From NCBI RefSeq assembly GCF_003122365.1, contig NZ_CP029254.1, positions 1,054,001-1,118,000 on the forward strand: DNA of 64,000 nucleotides. Direction: 5' to 3'. The position numbers and the translations under genes are program-made. Position 1 is the stretch's first letter. Every line of letters begins with the position of its first letter. The notes under the pieces are model-generated. The model searched no databases, had not been told where the DNA came from, and saw nothing but the letters and a program-made list of their open reading frames with translations. Source of the stretch: Streptomyces spongiicola. Lineage in GTDB: Bacteria > Actinomycetota > Actinomycetes > Streptomycetales > Streptomycetaceae. Shown here in pieces: positions 33,718 through 44,341 of the stretch.

Positions 33718-34203
33718 GTGATCGACGACATCGCCCCCGCCCCGGGGCCCGCCTCCCAGTACGGCATGCGCTTCACCGTCGGGGACCACTCGGCCCGCCA
33801 TGTGCGCCGCATCCTCCGCCACTACCTCGCCCTGTGGGGCCTGCCGGAACTGGCCGACGACGCGTCACTCGCCCTGACCGAACTGCTCGGCAACGTCCAC
33901 GACCACGTCCCCGGCCGCCGCTGCGGGCTGCTCATCGAGCGCGGCCCGTCCGGCCTCCGGGTGGAGGTCAGGGACGAGTGCCCCGCGCTGCCCGTGCCGC
34001 GCCGGGCCGCACCCGGCGAGGAGTCGGGGCGGGGACTGGCGCTGCTGGACGCGGTGGTGCACAAGTGGGGCGTGTCGCGTACGGGCGGGCCCGGCAAGAC
34101 CGTCTGGTTCGAGTGCCGCGCCCCGGGCGCGGGGCCCGGCGCCGGGCCGGGCATCGCGCCGCCGGCGCCCCTCGGAGCGCCGGCACCCGGACAGGCCCGC
34201 TGA
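33718..34203 (+). CDS. ATP-binding (HATPase_c) anti-sigma-type protein
   Basis: The 161-residue protein has a GHKL-type ATPase fold. It has DASLALTELLGNVHDHVPG (N-box Asn and His), VEVRDECPALP (G1-like DxC in place of DxG), and a RGLALLDAVVHKWGVSRTGGPGKTVWFEC end that resembles RsbW/SpoIIAB-like kinases. It is divergent from the XRE gene across 92 bases. The usual partner set is XRE, DUF397 and this ATPase. Its C-terminal 25 residues are Ala/Pro/Gly low complexity. Kinase activity toward an anti-sigma antagonist is plausible but unproven. Confidence 0.88.
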   Translation: MIDDIAPAPGPASQYGMRFTVGDHSARHVRRILRHYLALWGLPELADDASLALTELLGNVHDHVPGRRCGLLIERGPSGLRVEVRDECPALPVPRRAAPGEESGRGLALLDAVVHKWGVSRTGGPGKTVWFECRAPGAGPGAGPGIAPPAPLGAPAPGQAR

Positions 34204-34572
34204 GGTCCGGGAAGGGGCCCGTGCCGCGCCGCGGACAGGCACTCACGGACAGACGGTCGCGGACAGGCGGTCGCGGACAGGCACCCAGGGGCACGCGGCC
34301 GCGGACACGCGGCCGCCCGCTGACGGCCGCGGCCGAATGGCACGGTGGCCGCGGCCGAATGGCACGGTGGCCGCGGCGGGGGAAATGCCGGCCGGACGCG
34401 GCGATCCGCCCGGGAAGGCGCCGCATCGGTGCCGTCCCGCGCCCGACCGAGGCCCCGGCCGGGAGGCCCGGTTCCGTGTGTCGGAGGACCGTACGGCGCG
34501 GGGCGGTCGGGCGCCGGGGGCCGGGGGTCCGCGGTCCGGCCCGGGGGCCCGGACGTGGGATACGTTTCCCCT
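34204..34572. repeat. intergenic minisatellites (CGGACAGGC and GGCCGAATGGCACGGTGGCC)
   Basis: The 369 bases contain several degenerate GGTCGCGGACAGGC units (34231-34290) and two exact GCCGCGGCCGAATGGCACGG TG units (34329 and 34351). No gene is present; the final bases hold the leader of the O-methyltransferase gene. Confidence 0.7.
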
Positions 34573-35241
34573 ATGTCTGAACAGCAATGGAACGCCGTGG
34601 ACGCCTACTTCACCGACCTGCTGGTTCCTGAGGACGACGCGCTGACGGCCGCGGTCGCCGCGAGCGACGCCGCCGGGATGCCGCAGATCGCCGTCGCACC
34701 CAATCAGGGGAAGCTGCTGCACCTGCTGGCCCTCACCCAGGGCGCGACGAGGATCCTCGAGATCGGCACGCTCGGGGGCTACAGCACCATCTGGCTCGGC
34801 CGGGCCCTGCCCGCCGACGGGCGGCTCGTCTCCCTCGAGTACGACGCCGAGCACGCGGACGTGGCCCGCGCCAACCTCACCCGCGCGGGGCTCGACAAGA
34901 ACGTGGAGGTGCGGGTCGGCCCCGCGCTCGACAGCCTGGCCGCGCTGGAGTCCGAGGGCACGGCCCCGTTCGACTTCACCTTCATCGATGCCGACAAGGC
35001 CAACAACCCGCACTATGTGGAGTGGTCGGTGAAGCTGTCCCGCCCGGGCAGCGTCATCGTCGTGGACAACGTCGTACGAGACGGCTCGGTCCTCGACGCG
35101 ACCAGCGAGGACCCCGCCGTCGTGGGCACCCGCCGGATGTTCGAGGTGGTCTCGGACCATCCGCGGCTCACGGCGACCGCCTTCCAGACGGTGGGCGCGC
35201 GGGGGTACGACGGCCTGCTGCTGGCCCGCGTCACGGGCTGA
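34573..35241 (+). CDS. O-methyltransferase (caffeoyl-CoA/catechol type, Methyltransf_3)
   Basis: The 222-residue enzyme transfers a methyl group from SAM to a hydroxyl, usually with a divalent metal. Marks are ATRILEIGTLGGYSTIWLGRAL (motif I), SLEYDAEHADVARANL, FTFIDADKANNPHYVEW (the metal-binding Asp of this family lies in IDADK) and VIVVDNVVRDGSVLD. It starts at 34573 although its upstream region has only a weak binding site. It stands next to a small monooxygenase gene 132 bases downstream. Many such enzymes act in secondary metabolism or self-protection; the acceptor is not predictable. Confidence 0.92.
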   Translation: MSEQQWNAVDAYFTDLLVPEDDALTAAVAASDAAGMPQIAVAPNQGKLLHLLALTQGATRILEIGTLGGYSTIWLGRALPADGRLVSLEYDAEHADVARANLTRAGLDKNVEVRVGPALDSLAALESEGTAPFDFTFIDADKANNPHYVEWSVKLSRPGSVIVVDNVVRDGSVLDATSEDPAVVGTRRMFEVVSDHPRLTATAFQTVGARGYDGLLLARVTG

Positions 35242-35373
35242 ACGGGTCGGCGCCGCCGCGGGTGGGGGCACGACCCGTACGTGCCTCCGGGGCGGGTGCC
35301 CGGCAGGACGCGCGCCCGCCGCCCCGCCGGGTCGGGGCCGCGGGCGACTCGCGCCGCGCCTATCCTGCACCTC

Positions 35374-35745
35374 ATGAGCGTCGTGAAGATCAATGTGCTG
35401 ACCGTCCCCGCCGCGCAGCGGGAGTCCCTGGAGCAGCGGTTCGCCGCGCGAGCGGGGGCCGTGGAGTCCTCGGACGGCTTCGAGTGGTTCGAGCTGCTCC
35501 GCCCGCTGGAGGGCACCGACGACTACCTCGTCTACACCCGCTGGCGCAGCGAGGAGGACTTCCAGAACTGGATGTCCGGCCCGATGCAGGCCGCCCACCG
35601 GGGCGAGGGCGGCGGGAGCGGCGGGAGCGGCGGGAGCGGCGGGAGCGGCGGGAGCGGCGAAGGTGAACGCCCGAAGCCCGCGGCGACGGGTTCGACCCTG
35701 TGGTCCTTCGAGGTGGTCCAGCAGGCATCGCCGAAGCAGGGCTGA
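35374..35745 (+). CDS. antibiotic biosynthesis monooxygenase-fold protein (heme-degrading type)
   Basis: The 123-residue protein is a ferredoxin-like alpha/beta barrel of the ABM superfamily: VVKINVLTVPAAQRESLEQRFAARAG, SSDGFEWFELLRPLEG, DDYLVYTRWRSEEDFQNWM. The FELLRP/DYLVYTRW pattern matches IsdG/HmoB-like heme monooxygenases of actinobacteria. A GGS linker (GGGSGGSGGSGGSGGSG), made by five GGGAGCGGC units at about 35610-35655, is inserted before the last segment; related proteins are continuous here in my memory. It would be a natural flexible linker and may vary in length. Confidence 0.85.
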   Translation: MSVVKINVLTVPAAQRESLEQRFAARAGAVESSDGFEWFELLRPLEGTDDYLVYTRWRSEEDFQNWMSGPMQAAHRGEGGGSGGSGGSGGSGGSGEGERPKPAATGSTLWSFEVVQQASPKQG

Positions 35746-35925
35746 CGCCGCGCGGTCGACCGCACCGGCCACCGGGAACGGGCGGCGGGAACGGGCGGCG
35801 GGAACGGGCGGCGGGAAGCGGCGCCGGGCGCGACGGCGGCAACGGCACCGACGGCCGGGAGGGCCGACGCCTCCAGGCTTCCACGGCGCTTCCACGGCGG
35901 CAGGGAGGGTCGGCCGGTGCGGTCG

Positions 35926-37077
35926 TCACTCCCCCGGCGCCGGGGCGCCCGCCGGGGCGGTCGACTGCCAGGCGGCGAAGAGCGGGAGCCGCCCGGAGGC
36001 GTCGAGTACGACGATGCCGAAGGGGCGGTCGTAGGCGAGCCGGAGGGCCCGGACGGGGCGGGGCGCGGCGCCCGCGCGGGTGAGGACCGCCGTCGCGGCC
36101 GCCGCCTCCACGCCGAGTTCCGCGATCCTGAGTACGGCCTGCTGGACGACCATCGAGATCGCCAGCGGCTCCGGTGACAGTCCGGAGAAGTCGGCGAGCG
36201 CGGTGGTGGCCCGACGTACGCCGAGAGCGGGCAGTCGGGGCGTCACGTCCGTCGTCGTCCGCAGGGCGAGGCGGGGCACGGCGAGGTCGACGGCCTCCGC
36301 GTCGACGGGTGCGCACTCCTCGCGGGGCGCCCAGGCGGCGGGCAGCACCTCCGCGGGACCGGCGCCCGGCGCCCCGAGGACGAGCCGGACCACCGCGCCC
36401 GAACCACCCTCGCAGCGCAGCCGGGCGATCCGCGCCGGGCCCGCGGTCCACGCGTCGCCGGGGGGCAGCCGCCGGTGCATCGTCGGCACCCGGTGCACGG
36501 TCCCCGAGGCGTCCGTGAACGGCGCGGGGACGGTCAGATGGCCGGGGAACGGCGTCTCCCAACGGGCTTTCAGAGCGAGGACGTTGACCAGGGCGAGGAG
36601 GGTGTCCGGGGGGACGGGGACAGGTAGCCCCCCGATCAGCCCGCCGGTCGCCTCCCTCACCCAGGCGTCGATGTCGTCCTGTCCGTCGCCGAGCCGGCCG
36701 AACCCGATACCGGGCAGTGCCTCGCGGTAGGCCCGGTGGACCGGGACACTGCTCCACACGCGGGTCGCGACGGCCAGCGCGTCCGTGCCGGCGAGTTCCA
36801 GCGCCGCCGAGGTGACGGCCGCGGCCGCGTCGTCGCCGGCCGCGCCGAGCAGGGCCCGGAGTTCCCCGGCGGTGCCGCCGCGTGCGCCCGCCGCCACGGC
36901 ACCGAGCGCGAGCCACAGCCCGGCGGGCGAGCAGACGAAGTCGCCCTCCCCGGCGAACTCCCGCAACCACCGCTCGCCGACGGCCTGGACGGCTTCCGCG
37001 TGTCCGGGGTACGGGCCCGGCCGAAGCGGTGGCCCGGGGGCCGCGTCCACGCGTTCCGCCCTCGCCGTGTCGTCCAC
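35926..37077 (-). CDS. serpin family protease inhibitor
   Basis: The 383-residue protein has serpin landmarks: FVCSPAGLWLALGAVAAGARGGTAGEL near the N-terminus (the SPxxxxxAL-like start), NVLALKARWETPF (the NALYFKGxWxxPF motif) and a C-terminal RLAYDRPFGIVVLDASGRLPLFAAWQ, the DRPFLFxIxD end. The reactive-centre hinge (AAAATAVLTRAG) is Ala-rich as in inhibitory serpins, so it probably traps serine proteases. No signal peptide is seen. Bacterial serpins are rare outside actinobacteria and a few others. It is transcribed alone. Confidence 0.85.
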   Translation of the reverse strand: MDDTARAERVDAAPGPPLRPGPYPGHAEAVQAVGERWLREFAGEGDFVCSPAGLWLALGAVAAGARGGTAGELRALLGAAGDDAAAAVTSAALELAGTDALAVATRVWSSVPVHRAYREALPGIGFGRLGDGQDDIDAWVREATGGLIGGLPVPVPPDTLLALVNVLALKARWETPFPGHLTVPAPFTDASGTVHRVPTMHRRLPPGDAWTAGPARIARLRCEGGSGAVVRLVLGAPGAGPAEVLPAAWAPREECAPVDAEAVDLAVPRLALRTTTDVTPRLPALGVRRATTALADFSGLSPEPLAISMVVQQAVLRIAELGVEAAAATAVLTRAGAAPRPVRALRLAYDRPFGIVVLDASGRLPLFAAWQSTAPAGAPAPGE

Positions 37078-37169
37078 CGCAACCGCCCCCCGTCACCCGT
37101 GTCTTCCGCTGCCGGGTGCAGTGTGCCAGGGGGCGGCCGGGGTGTGTACCGAAGGCGCGGCTCACCGAT

Positions 37170-37285
37170 GATGGACGACGAGGACGACGAGGACGACGAG
37201 AACAACGAGAACAACGACGAACGACAATGGACAATGGACAATGGACAATGGACAATGGACAACGGCGAACGGCGAACGGCGAGGA
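37170..37285. repeat. low-complexity intergenic repeats: GAGGACGAC, GACAATG and GGCGAAC
   Basis: Between the serpin and gdhA genes the sequence consists of GACGACGAG units (37176-37200), AACAACGA units, about five ACAATGG units (37226-37262) and GGCGAAC repeats. It is notably A-rich compared with its surroundings. This lies between two genes on the minus strand and is not coding. Confidence 0.8.
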
Positions 37286-37295
37286 ACGACGTGCG

Positions 37296-39059
<1,764 letters not shown>

Positions 39060-39566
39060 ATGACGCGATGGACCGTGCTCCCCGAGCGCTTCGACAGCCC
39101 TGACGCCACCGCCCTTCGGCGCGACTACTACGCCGATGTGGCCGGGAGCTACTGGCGGCGGCACATCGCCGACGCGGAGATCGACGAGGGTCTCGCGGAC
39201 GACGATGCGGCGCTGCTCACCGCCCCCACCGGCGAGTTCGCCGTCGGACGGCATGGCGGGGAGGCGGCGGCCTGCGGCGGGGTGCTGCTGCTGGACGCCG
39301 AACGGGCCGAGCTGACCCGGGTGTTCGTGCGCCCCGCGTTCCGCGGTACCGGCGGCGGGGCGGCCCTGCTCACGGCGCTGGAGGACGCCGCCCGGCGGCT
39401 CGGGGCGCGGCGGATGGTGCTCAACACCCGGCTCGACCTGGTCGGGGCACGCACCCTCTACACACGGCACGGCTACCGGGAGATCCCCGCGTACTGCGAG
39501 GGACCGTACGTGGACGTCTGGTACGGGAGGGAGCTGGTGCACGGGGCGGATGGCGCGGCGGCCTGA
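39060..39566 (+). CDS. GNAT family N-acetyltransferase
   Basis: The 168-residue enzyme has the acetyl-CoA-binding pattern of GNAT proteins: LTRVFVRPAFRGTGGGAALLTALEDAAR (motif A with R-G-x-G-x-G/A) and a C-terminal LDLVGARTLYTRHGYREI, typical strand and helix of motif B. The N-terminal half includes EAAACGGVLLLDAERAEL. Acetyl acceptor is unknown; relatives act on antibiotics, polyamines or proteins. It is transcribed divergently from gdhA. Confidence 0.92.
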   Translation: MTRWTVLPERFDSPDATALRRDYYADVAGSYWRRHIADAEIDEGLADDDAALLTAPTGEFAVGRHGGEAAACGGVLLLDAERAELTRVFVRPAFRGTGGGAALLTALEDAARRLGARRMVLNTRLDLVGARTLYTRHGYREIPAYCEGPYVDVWYGRELVHGADGAAA

Positions 39567-39829
39567 GCCGCGCCCGCACCCGGCGGCCGCGGGCTGGGTC
39601 GGGGGCTGGGCCGGGGGCTGGGCCGGGGTCGGGGGCTGGGTCGGGGCCGGGGCCGGGGGCGGTGGCGGTGGCCCGAACGCGTTCCACGGGCAGGGAGTGC
39701 GGCTGTGTGCCCGGGCCGCTCCCGCACCCGGCGACCGCGGTCACACTCCCGCTCCCGGTCCCGGTCCCGGTCCCGGGGTCTCCGCCCGGCCCGGGGGCGC
39801 TCCGCGCGGCAGGCCGGGTTCCGGTGCCC

Positions 39830-41908
39830 TCAGTGCGAGGGGAAGCGCCAGGCCTGGTGGTCCCGGTGCGGTTCACCGCCGTCGGGGCGCTCCCCGTCGG
39901 AGCCGGACAGCTCGGCGGTCAGCTCCTTCACCAGTTGGACGAGGTCGGTGGGCCGGTCCGGTCCCCACCAGTCGCCCAGCAGCTCCGCGAGCGACTCCTC
40001 CCGTGCCGCGGACAGCTTCGCCGCCGCGTCCACGCCCGGATCGGTGAGCATCAGCGACAGGCCCTCCCGCCGGGCGAGCCCGCGCTCCTCCACCTCACGT
40101 GACGCGTCGGTGACGGCCTTGACCGGCACATGGGTCGCCTCGGCGAGCCTGGCCGGTTCAACCAGCCCGTGGCGCTTGATGCGCAGCAGGAGCCAGCCGG
40201 CCGCCGGGCTGAGGTCGAGCCCGGCCCTGGCGGTGATCTTGACGTAGACCTCCTTGCGGCCCTCGCGCGAGCCGAGGAGGGACAGCGCTCGGGCGCACTC
40301 GTCGTACGAGGAGCGCTGGGCCGGGTTGGGGGCGATGGTCTGGCTGGTCTCGGGCGCGGTGACGGAACCGCGCAGCGTGTCCTCCCGCAGGAGGAAGGCG
40401 AGGACGAAGCCGACGGCGACAACCGGGGCCGCGTACAGGAAGACGTCGGTGATGGAGGTCGAGAACGCCTCGACGACCACCGGGCGCAGCCCGGGGGGCA
40501 GCAGGGTGATCGCGCGTGAGTCGTCGGCGAGCTGCTCGGGGCTCGCTCCGGGCGGCAGGGTGCGGCCGGCGAGCGCTTCGCCGAGGAGTTCGCGCAGCCG
40601 TCCGGTGAAGAGCGTCCCGAAGAGCGCGACGCCGAACGAGGCGCCGATGGAGCGGAAGAAGGTGGCGCCGGACGTGGCGACGCCGAGGTCCTCGTATCCG
40701 ACCGCGTTCTGCACCGCGAGCACCAGCACCTGCATGACCAGGCCGAGTCCGGAGCCGAAGACGAAGAAGTAGGCACCCACCTCCCAGGTCGGGGTCTCCG
40801 GCTCCAACTGGTGGAGCAGCAGGAGCCCGACGGCGGTCACTGCGGTGCCGGCCACGGGGAAGGCCTTCCAGCGGCCGGTACGGCTGGCGACCTGGCCGGA
40901 CGCGGTCGAGGTGATCAGCAGTCCGATCACCATCGGGAGCATGTGGACGCCGGAGACGGTGGGGGTGACGCCCTGGACGACCTGGAGGAACATCGGCAGA
41001 TAGGTCAGTGCGCCGAACATCGCGAACCCCACGATGAAGCTGATGGCGGAGACGACGGCGAAGGTGCGGTTCCGGAAGAGCTTCAGCGGCAGTACGGGCT
41101 CGGCCGCGCGGCGCTCGGTGCGGACGAAGGCGACGAGGAGCAGGGCACCGAGCACCAGCAGGGCGATGATCTGCGGCGAGCCCCAGGCCCAGGTGGTGCC
41201 GCCGAGCGAGGCGGCGAGGACCAGGCAGGTGGCGACGGCCGCGATGAGGCCCGTGCCCAGGTAGTCGATGGTGTGCCGGCTCTGCCGCACCGGTATGTGC
41301 AGCACGGCGGCGATCACGAAGAGCGCGACCACACCGATGGGCAGATTGACGTAGAACACCCAGCGCCAGCTGAGGTGCTGGGTGAACAGGCCGCCGAGCA
41401 GCGGCCCGAGCACACTGGTCGCCCCGAAGACGGCACCGAACAGCCCCTGGTAGCGGCCTCGTTCGCGCGGGGAGACGATGTCGCCGACGATCGCCATCGA
41501 CAGCACGATGAGGCCGCCGCCGCCGAGTCCCTGGACGGCGCGGTAGGCGATGAGCTGCGGCATGTTCTGCGCGATGCCGCACAGCGCGGAGCCGATCAGG
41601 AAGATGACGATCGCCGTCTGGAAGAGCTTCTTGCGGCCGTACTGGTCACCGAGCTTGCCCCAGAGCGGAGTCGCCGCGGTGGAGGCGAGGATGTACGCGG
41701 TGACCACCCAGGACAGGTGCTCGAGGCCGCCGAACTCGCTCACGATCGTCGGCAGCGCGGTGGCCACGATCGTCTGGTCGAGCGCGGCGAGCAGCAGACC
41801 CAGCAGCAGCGCGCCGATCGCCACGAGGACGCTCCGGCGGTTGGGGCTCTCGCCGGGCCGGGGCGCCGTTCCGGGGCCGGAGGCCGGCGTGCCCGCTTCC
41901 CGCGCCAT
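39830..41908 (-). CDS. MFS multidrug exporter (DHA2, 14 helices) fused to a C-terminal MarR-like domain
   Basis: The 692-residue protein starts at ATG 41908 after CGGAGGG; the longer open frame is a shadow. DHA2 motifs are ALDQTIVATALPTIVSEFGG (motif D1), GKLGDQYGRKKLF (motif A) and GLGGGGLIVLSMAIVGDIVSPRERGRYQG. The exporter part ends near residue 515. The last about 170 residues (SYDECARALSLLGSREGRKE, LSPAAGWLLLRIKRHGLVEPARLAE, VTDASREVEERGLARREG) look like a MarR winged helix. This would be an exporter with a fused DNA-binding-like tail. It is divergent from the peptidoglycan-binding gene. Confidence 0.85.
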   Translation of the reverse strand: MAREAGTPASGPGTAPRPGESPNRRSVLVAIGALLLGLLLAALDQTIVATALPTIVSEFGGLEHLSWVVTAYILASTAATPLWGKLGDQYGRKKLFQTAIVIFLIGSALCGIAQNMPQLIAYRAVQGLGGGGLIVLSMAIVGDIVSPRERGRYQGLFGAVFGATSVLGPLLGGLFTQHLSWRWVFYVNLPIGVVALFVIAAVLHIPVRQSRHTIDYLGTGLIAAVATCLVLAASLGGTTWAWGSPQIIALLVLGALLLVAFVRTERRAAEPVLPLKLFRNRTFAVVSAISFIVGFAMFGALTYLPMFLQVVQGVTPTVSGVHMLPMVIGLLITSTASGQVASRTGRWKAFPVAGTAVTAVGLLLLHQLEPETPTWEVGAYFFVFGSGLGLVMQVLVLAVQNAVGYEDLGVATSGATFFRSIGASFGVALFGTLFTGRLRELLGEALAGRTLPPGASPEQLADDSRAITLLPPGLRPVVVEAFSTSITDVFLYAAPVVAVGFVLAFLLREDTLRGSVTAPETSQTIAPNPAQRSSYDECARALSLLGSREGRKEVYVKITARAGLDLSPAAGWLLLRIKRHGLVEPARLAEATHVPVKAVTDASREVEERGLARREGLSLMLTDPGVDAAAKLSAAREESLAELLGDWWGPDRPTDLVQLVKELTAELSGSDGERPDGGEPHRDHQAWRFPSH

Positions 41909-42056
41909 GCAGTAGCCCTCCGGTCCGCAGCGCACACGTCTGCTCCTCCCATCGTGGGCGTTTCGTACGGTTATGGCCCGCCGAGCGGAGGCATCCCGTC
42001 CGGGTGCTGGACAGGGGCTGCATAATCGCTGGCAGCGCGAGGGGAGGGAACCCACG

Positions 42057-43214
42057 ATGACGGGACACGTCTGCCCCGGATGCGGCAGGCAGGACGGCAC
42101 CGGCGGTGGATCCGGCGGTGGATCCGGCGGTGTCGGGAACTGCCGCTGCGGGCAGGGCGCGACGGCGGAGGGATTCGACCCGCTGAGAGTGAGGCCGTAT
42201 GTGGCCCTGCCGGATCCGGCGGGCACTGCGGGCACGGCGGGCACGGCGGGCACGGCGGGCACGGCGGACACCACCCCGGCCGAGCCGCTGCCCGAGTTGC
42301 TGCCCGAGCCGCTGCCCGAGCCGCTGCCCGAGCTGACGCGGGTGCTGCCGCCGGGGGCCGGCGGCGCCGGGCCGAACACCGCAACCGGGCCGAACACCGC
42401 AGCCGGGCAGCAGGGTGTTCCCGAGGCACCGTCCGGCGCGTCGCGCACGCCACGGGACGGGGTTACGGACGACCACCGGCACGGACACGGCCTCGCGTAC
42501 GACATGACCGGGGCGGGGCCGGGGCCCGCGCCCGGAGGCCGCCGGCGGGCACGCGGCCGGAACGGGCGGCACATGGCGGTGGCCGCCGGCGCCGTGGTGG
42601 CGGTGCTGCTGGCCACGGCCTACGCGAGCGGGCTGCTGACGACGGACGGCGGCGGGGACGACCGGGCACTGCCCGACGGCGAGACGACGGCCCCCTTCGT
42701 GTCGGCCGCGCCCGAGGCGCCCGAAGCGCCGCCGTCCGCCTCGCCGTCCCGGACGCGGAGCGCGTCGTCCTCCGCGCCGCCGTCACCCTCGGAGTCGGTC
42801 CCGGCCTCGGCACCGGCCCCGTCCGCCCCGGCCCCGTCCGCCACGGGCCTGTCGTCCCCGGCTCCGCTCGTCACAGGCCCGACGCCCACGCAGGCGACGG
42901 CCACCCCGACGGGCGCGACCCCGCCCGGCCCCTCCTCCCCCGACCCGGGGGTCACCCTGCGGCGCGGGGACGTCGGCCCCGAGGTCGTCGAGTTGCAGGA
43001 GCGCTTGGAGCAGGCCGGCTACTACCGCGGACGGGACGACGGCCGCTACAACCGCCGCGTCGAGAACGCGGTGGCGGCCTACCAGTACCGCAACGGCATC
43101 CAGGACGACCCCGAGGGCGTCTACGGCCCGGCGACCCGCCGCGCCCTGGAGGCCGAGACGCGCTATCCCGAGGACGGCCAGGGCCACGGCGACGGCGTCT
43201 GGGACGGACGCTGA
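42057..43214 (+). CDS. peptidoglycan-binding domain protein with zinc-ribbon-like start and one membrane helix
   Basis: The 385-residue protein has four N-terminal cysteines in CPGCGRQDG and CRCGQG, like a zinc ribbon. A low-complexity region (GTAGTAGTAGTAG, LPEPLPEPLPEL) and then a helix (MAVAAGAVVAVLLATAYASGLL, about 175-196) follow. Outside lie a Pro/Ser-rich stalk and a PG_binding_1 domain (VELQERLEQAGYYRGRDDGRYNRRVENAVAAYQ, about 305-365). So it is a single-pass membrane protein anchoring to peptidoglycan. Repeats 42229-42345 expand its linker. The role in wall or development signalling is unknown. Confidence 0.85.
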   Translation: MTGHVCPGCGRQDGTGGGSGGGSGGVGNCRCGQGATAEGFDPLRVRPYVALPDPAGTAGTAGTAGTAGTADTTPAEPLPELLPEPLPEPLPELTRVLPPGAGGAGPNTATGPNTAAGQQGVPEAPSGASRTPRDGVTDDHRHGHGLAYDMTGAGPGPAPGGRRRARGRNGRHMAVAAGAVVAVLLATAYASGLLTTDGGGDDRALPDGETTAPFVSAAPEAPEAPPSASPSRTRSASSSAPPSPSESVPASAPAPSAPAPSATGLSSPAPLVTGPTPTQATATPTGATPPGPSSPDPGVTLRRGDVGPEVVELQERLEQAGYYRGRDDGRYNRRVENAVAAYQYRNGIQDDPEGVYGPATRRALEAETRYPEDGQGHGDGVWDGR

Positions 43215-43630
43215 CGGCGAACACCGGGGCGAAGGCGACCGGGACAAACGCTGGCGGACGCTGACCGACGCTGATAAACGGTGGCGGACACCGCCGAGCA
43301 CGGCGTCCCGCGGCGGGCGCCTACCGCGGCGACCGGGTCGGCACCCGGGGCCGCACCCGGGGCGGCGAACGCCGCGGGCGCCGCATGACGCGGGCGGCAT
43401 GTGCGGCCCGGTCGCGTCCCGAGTCGCGCGGATGGCGTCGCGCGGATGGCGTCGCGCGGATGGCGTCGCGCCGGCGCCCGCGGCTCGGTCCGGCGGCGGT
43501 CCGGGCACCCGCTACACGGGACACCGAGGGGCGCCCGGCCGGCCGACCGCGCCAAGGGCCGCCCGCGCCAAGGGCCGGCCGCTGAGGGCCGCCCGCGCAA
43601 GGGCCGCCCGCGCAAGGGCCGCCCGCCGAA
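43215..43630. repeat. intergenic minisatellites (GCGTCGCGCGGATG, GGGCCGCCCGCGCAA)
   Basis: The unit GGATGGCGTCGCGC occurs about three times at 43429-43471, and AAGGGCCGCCCGCGC about four times at 43552-43622. These separate two convergent genes; no coding sequence is credible. Confidence 0.75.
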
Positions 43631-44341
43631 TCAGCCCTGGCGCACGGGAGCGAACGCCAGCGCGCCCGTCGCATCGGCCCGGACATCGACGCCGGTGAGG
43701 TCGGGCGCGTGGGCGTCCGGGGCGAAGGCGGCGGCACGGGGGCCGATGCCGAGAACCCGCATCCCCGCGGCACGCGCGGCCGCGATACCGGCCTCGGAGT
43801 CCTCGAGCACCACGCAGTCCGCCGGTGCGAAGCCGAGTTCCGCCGCGCCCTTGCGGAAACCCTCCGGGTCCGGCTTGCTCGCGCCGACGCACTCGGCGGT
43901 GATCCGAGTGTCGGGTATACGCAGCCCTGCCGCGTTCATCCGGGCCGTTGCGAGCGCCGCGTTCGCGGAGGTGACCAGCGCGTGCGGCAGGGCGGCGATG
44001 GCCTCCATGAAGGCGGGCGCCCCGGCGATCGGCACGACGCCGTCCAGATCGGCCGTCTCCTGCGCGAGCAACTGCCGGTTCTCGGCGTGGTTCTGCTCCA
44101 TCGGCCGGTCCGGGAGCAGCACGGCCATGGTCGCGTACCCCTGCCGCCCGTGGACGACCTTGAGCGCCTCGTCCGGGTCGAGCCCGTGGCCGACCGCCCA
44201 GGAGCGCCAGACGCGCTCCACGACGGCGTCCGAGTTGACGAGCGTGCCGTCCATGTCGAGCAGCAGCGCCCTGAAGACGCCGATGGTCTCGGGGCGGGAT
44301 CCCGGGTCGACGGTCGCTGCGGGCGTCTCGGAGCTGGGCAT
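43631..44341 (-). CDS. HAD family phosphatase (HAD-IA, sugar-phosphatase type)
   Basis: The 236-residue enzyme has HAD motif I ALLLDMDGTLVNSDAVVE (catalytic DxD), motif II VTSANAA, motif III around KPDPEGFRKGAAELG and motif IV CVVLEDSEAGIAAARAAGM. It resembles beta-phosphoglucomutase or 2-deoxyglucose-6-phosphate phosphatase-like proteins. The start at 44341 is preceded by AGGACGG; a longer frame to 44908 is a shadow. It is followed by a repeat region. Substrate is unknown. Confidence 0.9.
   Translation of the reverse strand: MPSSETPAATVDPGSRPETIGVFRALLLDMDGTLVNSDAVVERVWRSWAVGHGLDPDEALKVVHGRQGYATMAVLLPDRPMEQNHAENRQLLAQETADLDGVVPIAGAPAFMEAIAALPHALVTSANAALATARMNAAGLRIPDTRITAECVGASKPDPEGFRKGAAELGFAPADCVVLEDSEAGIAAARAAGMRVLGIGPRAAAFAPDAHAPDLTGVDVRADATGALAFAPVRQG

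Noticed and set aside
41909-42616. N-terminal extension of the MFS exporter to a 928-residue protein
   Set aside because: The sequence before ATG 41908 is low complexity, overlaps the opposite peptidoglycan-binding gene, and a good ribosome binding site precedes 41908.
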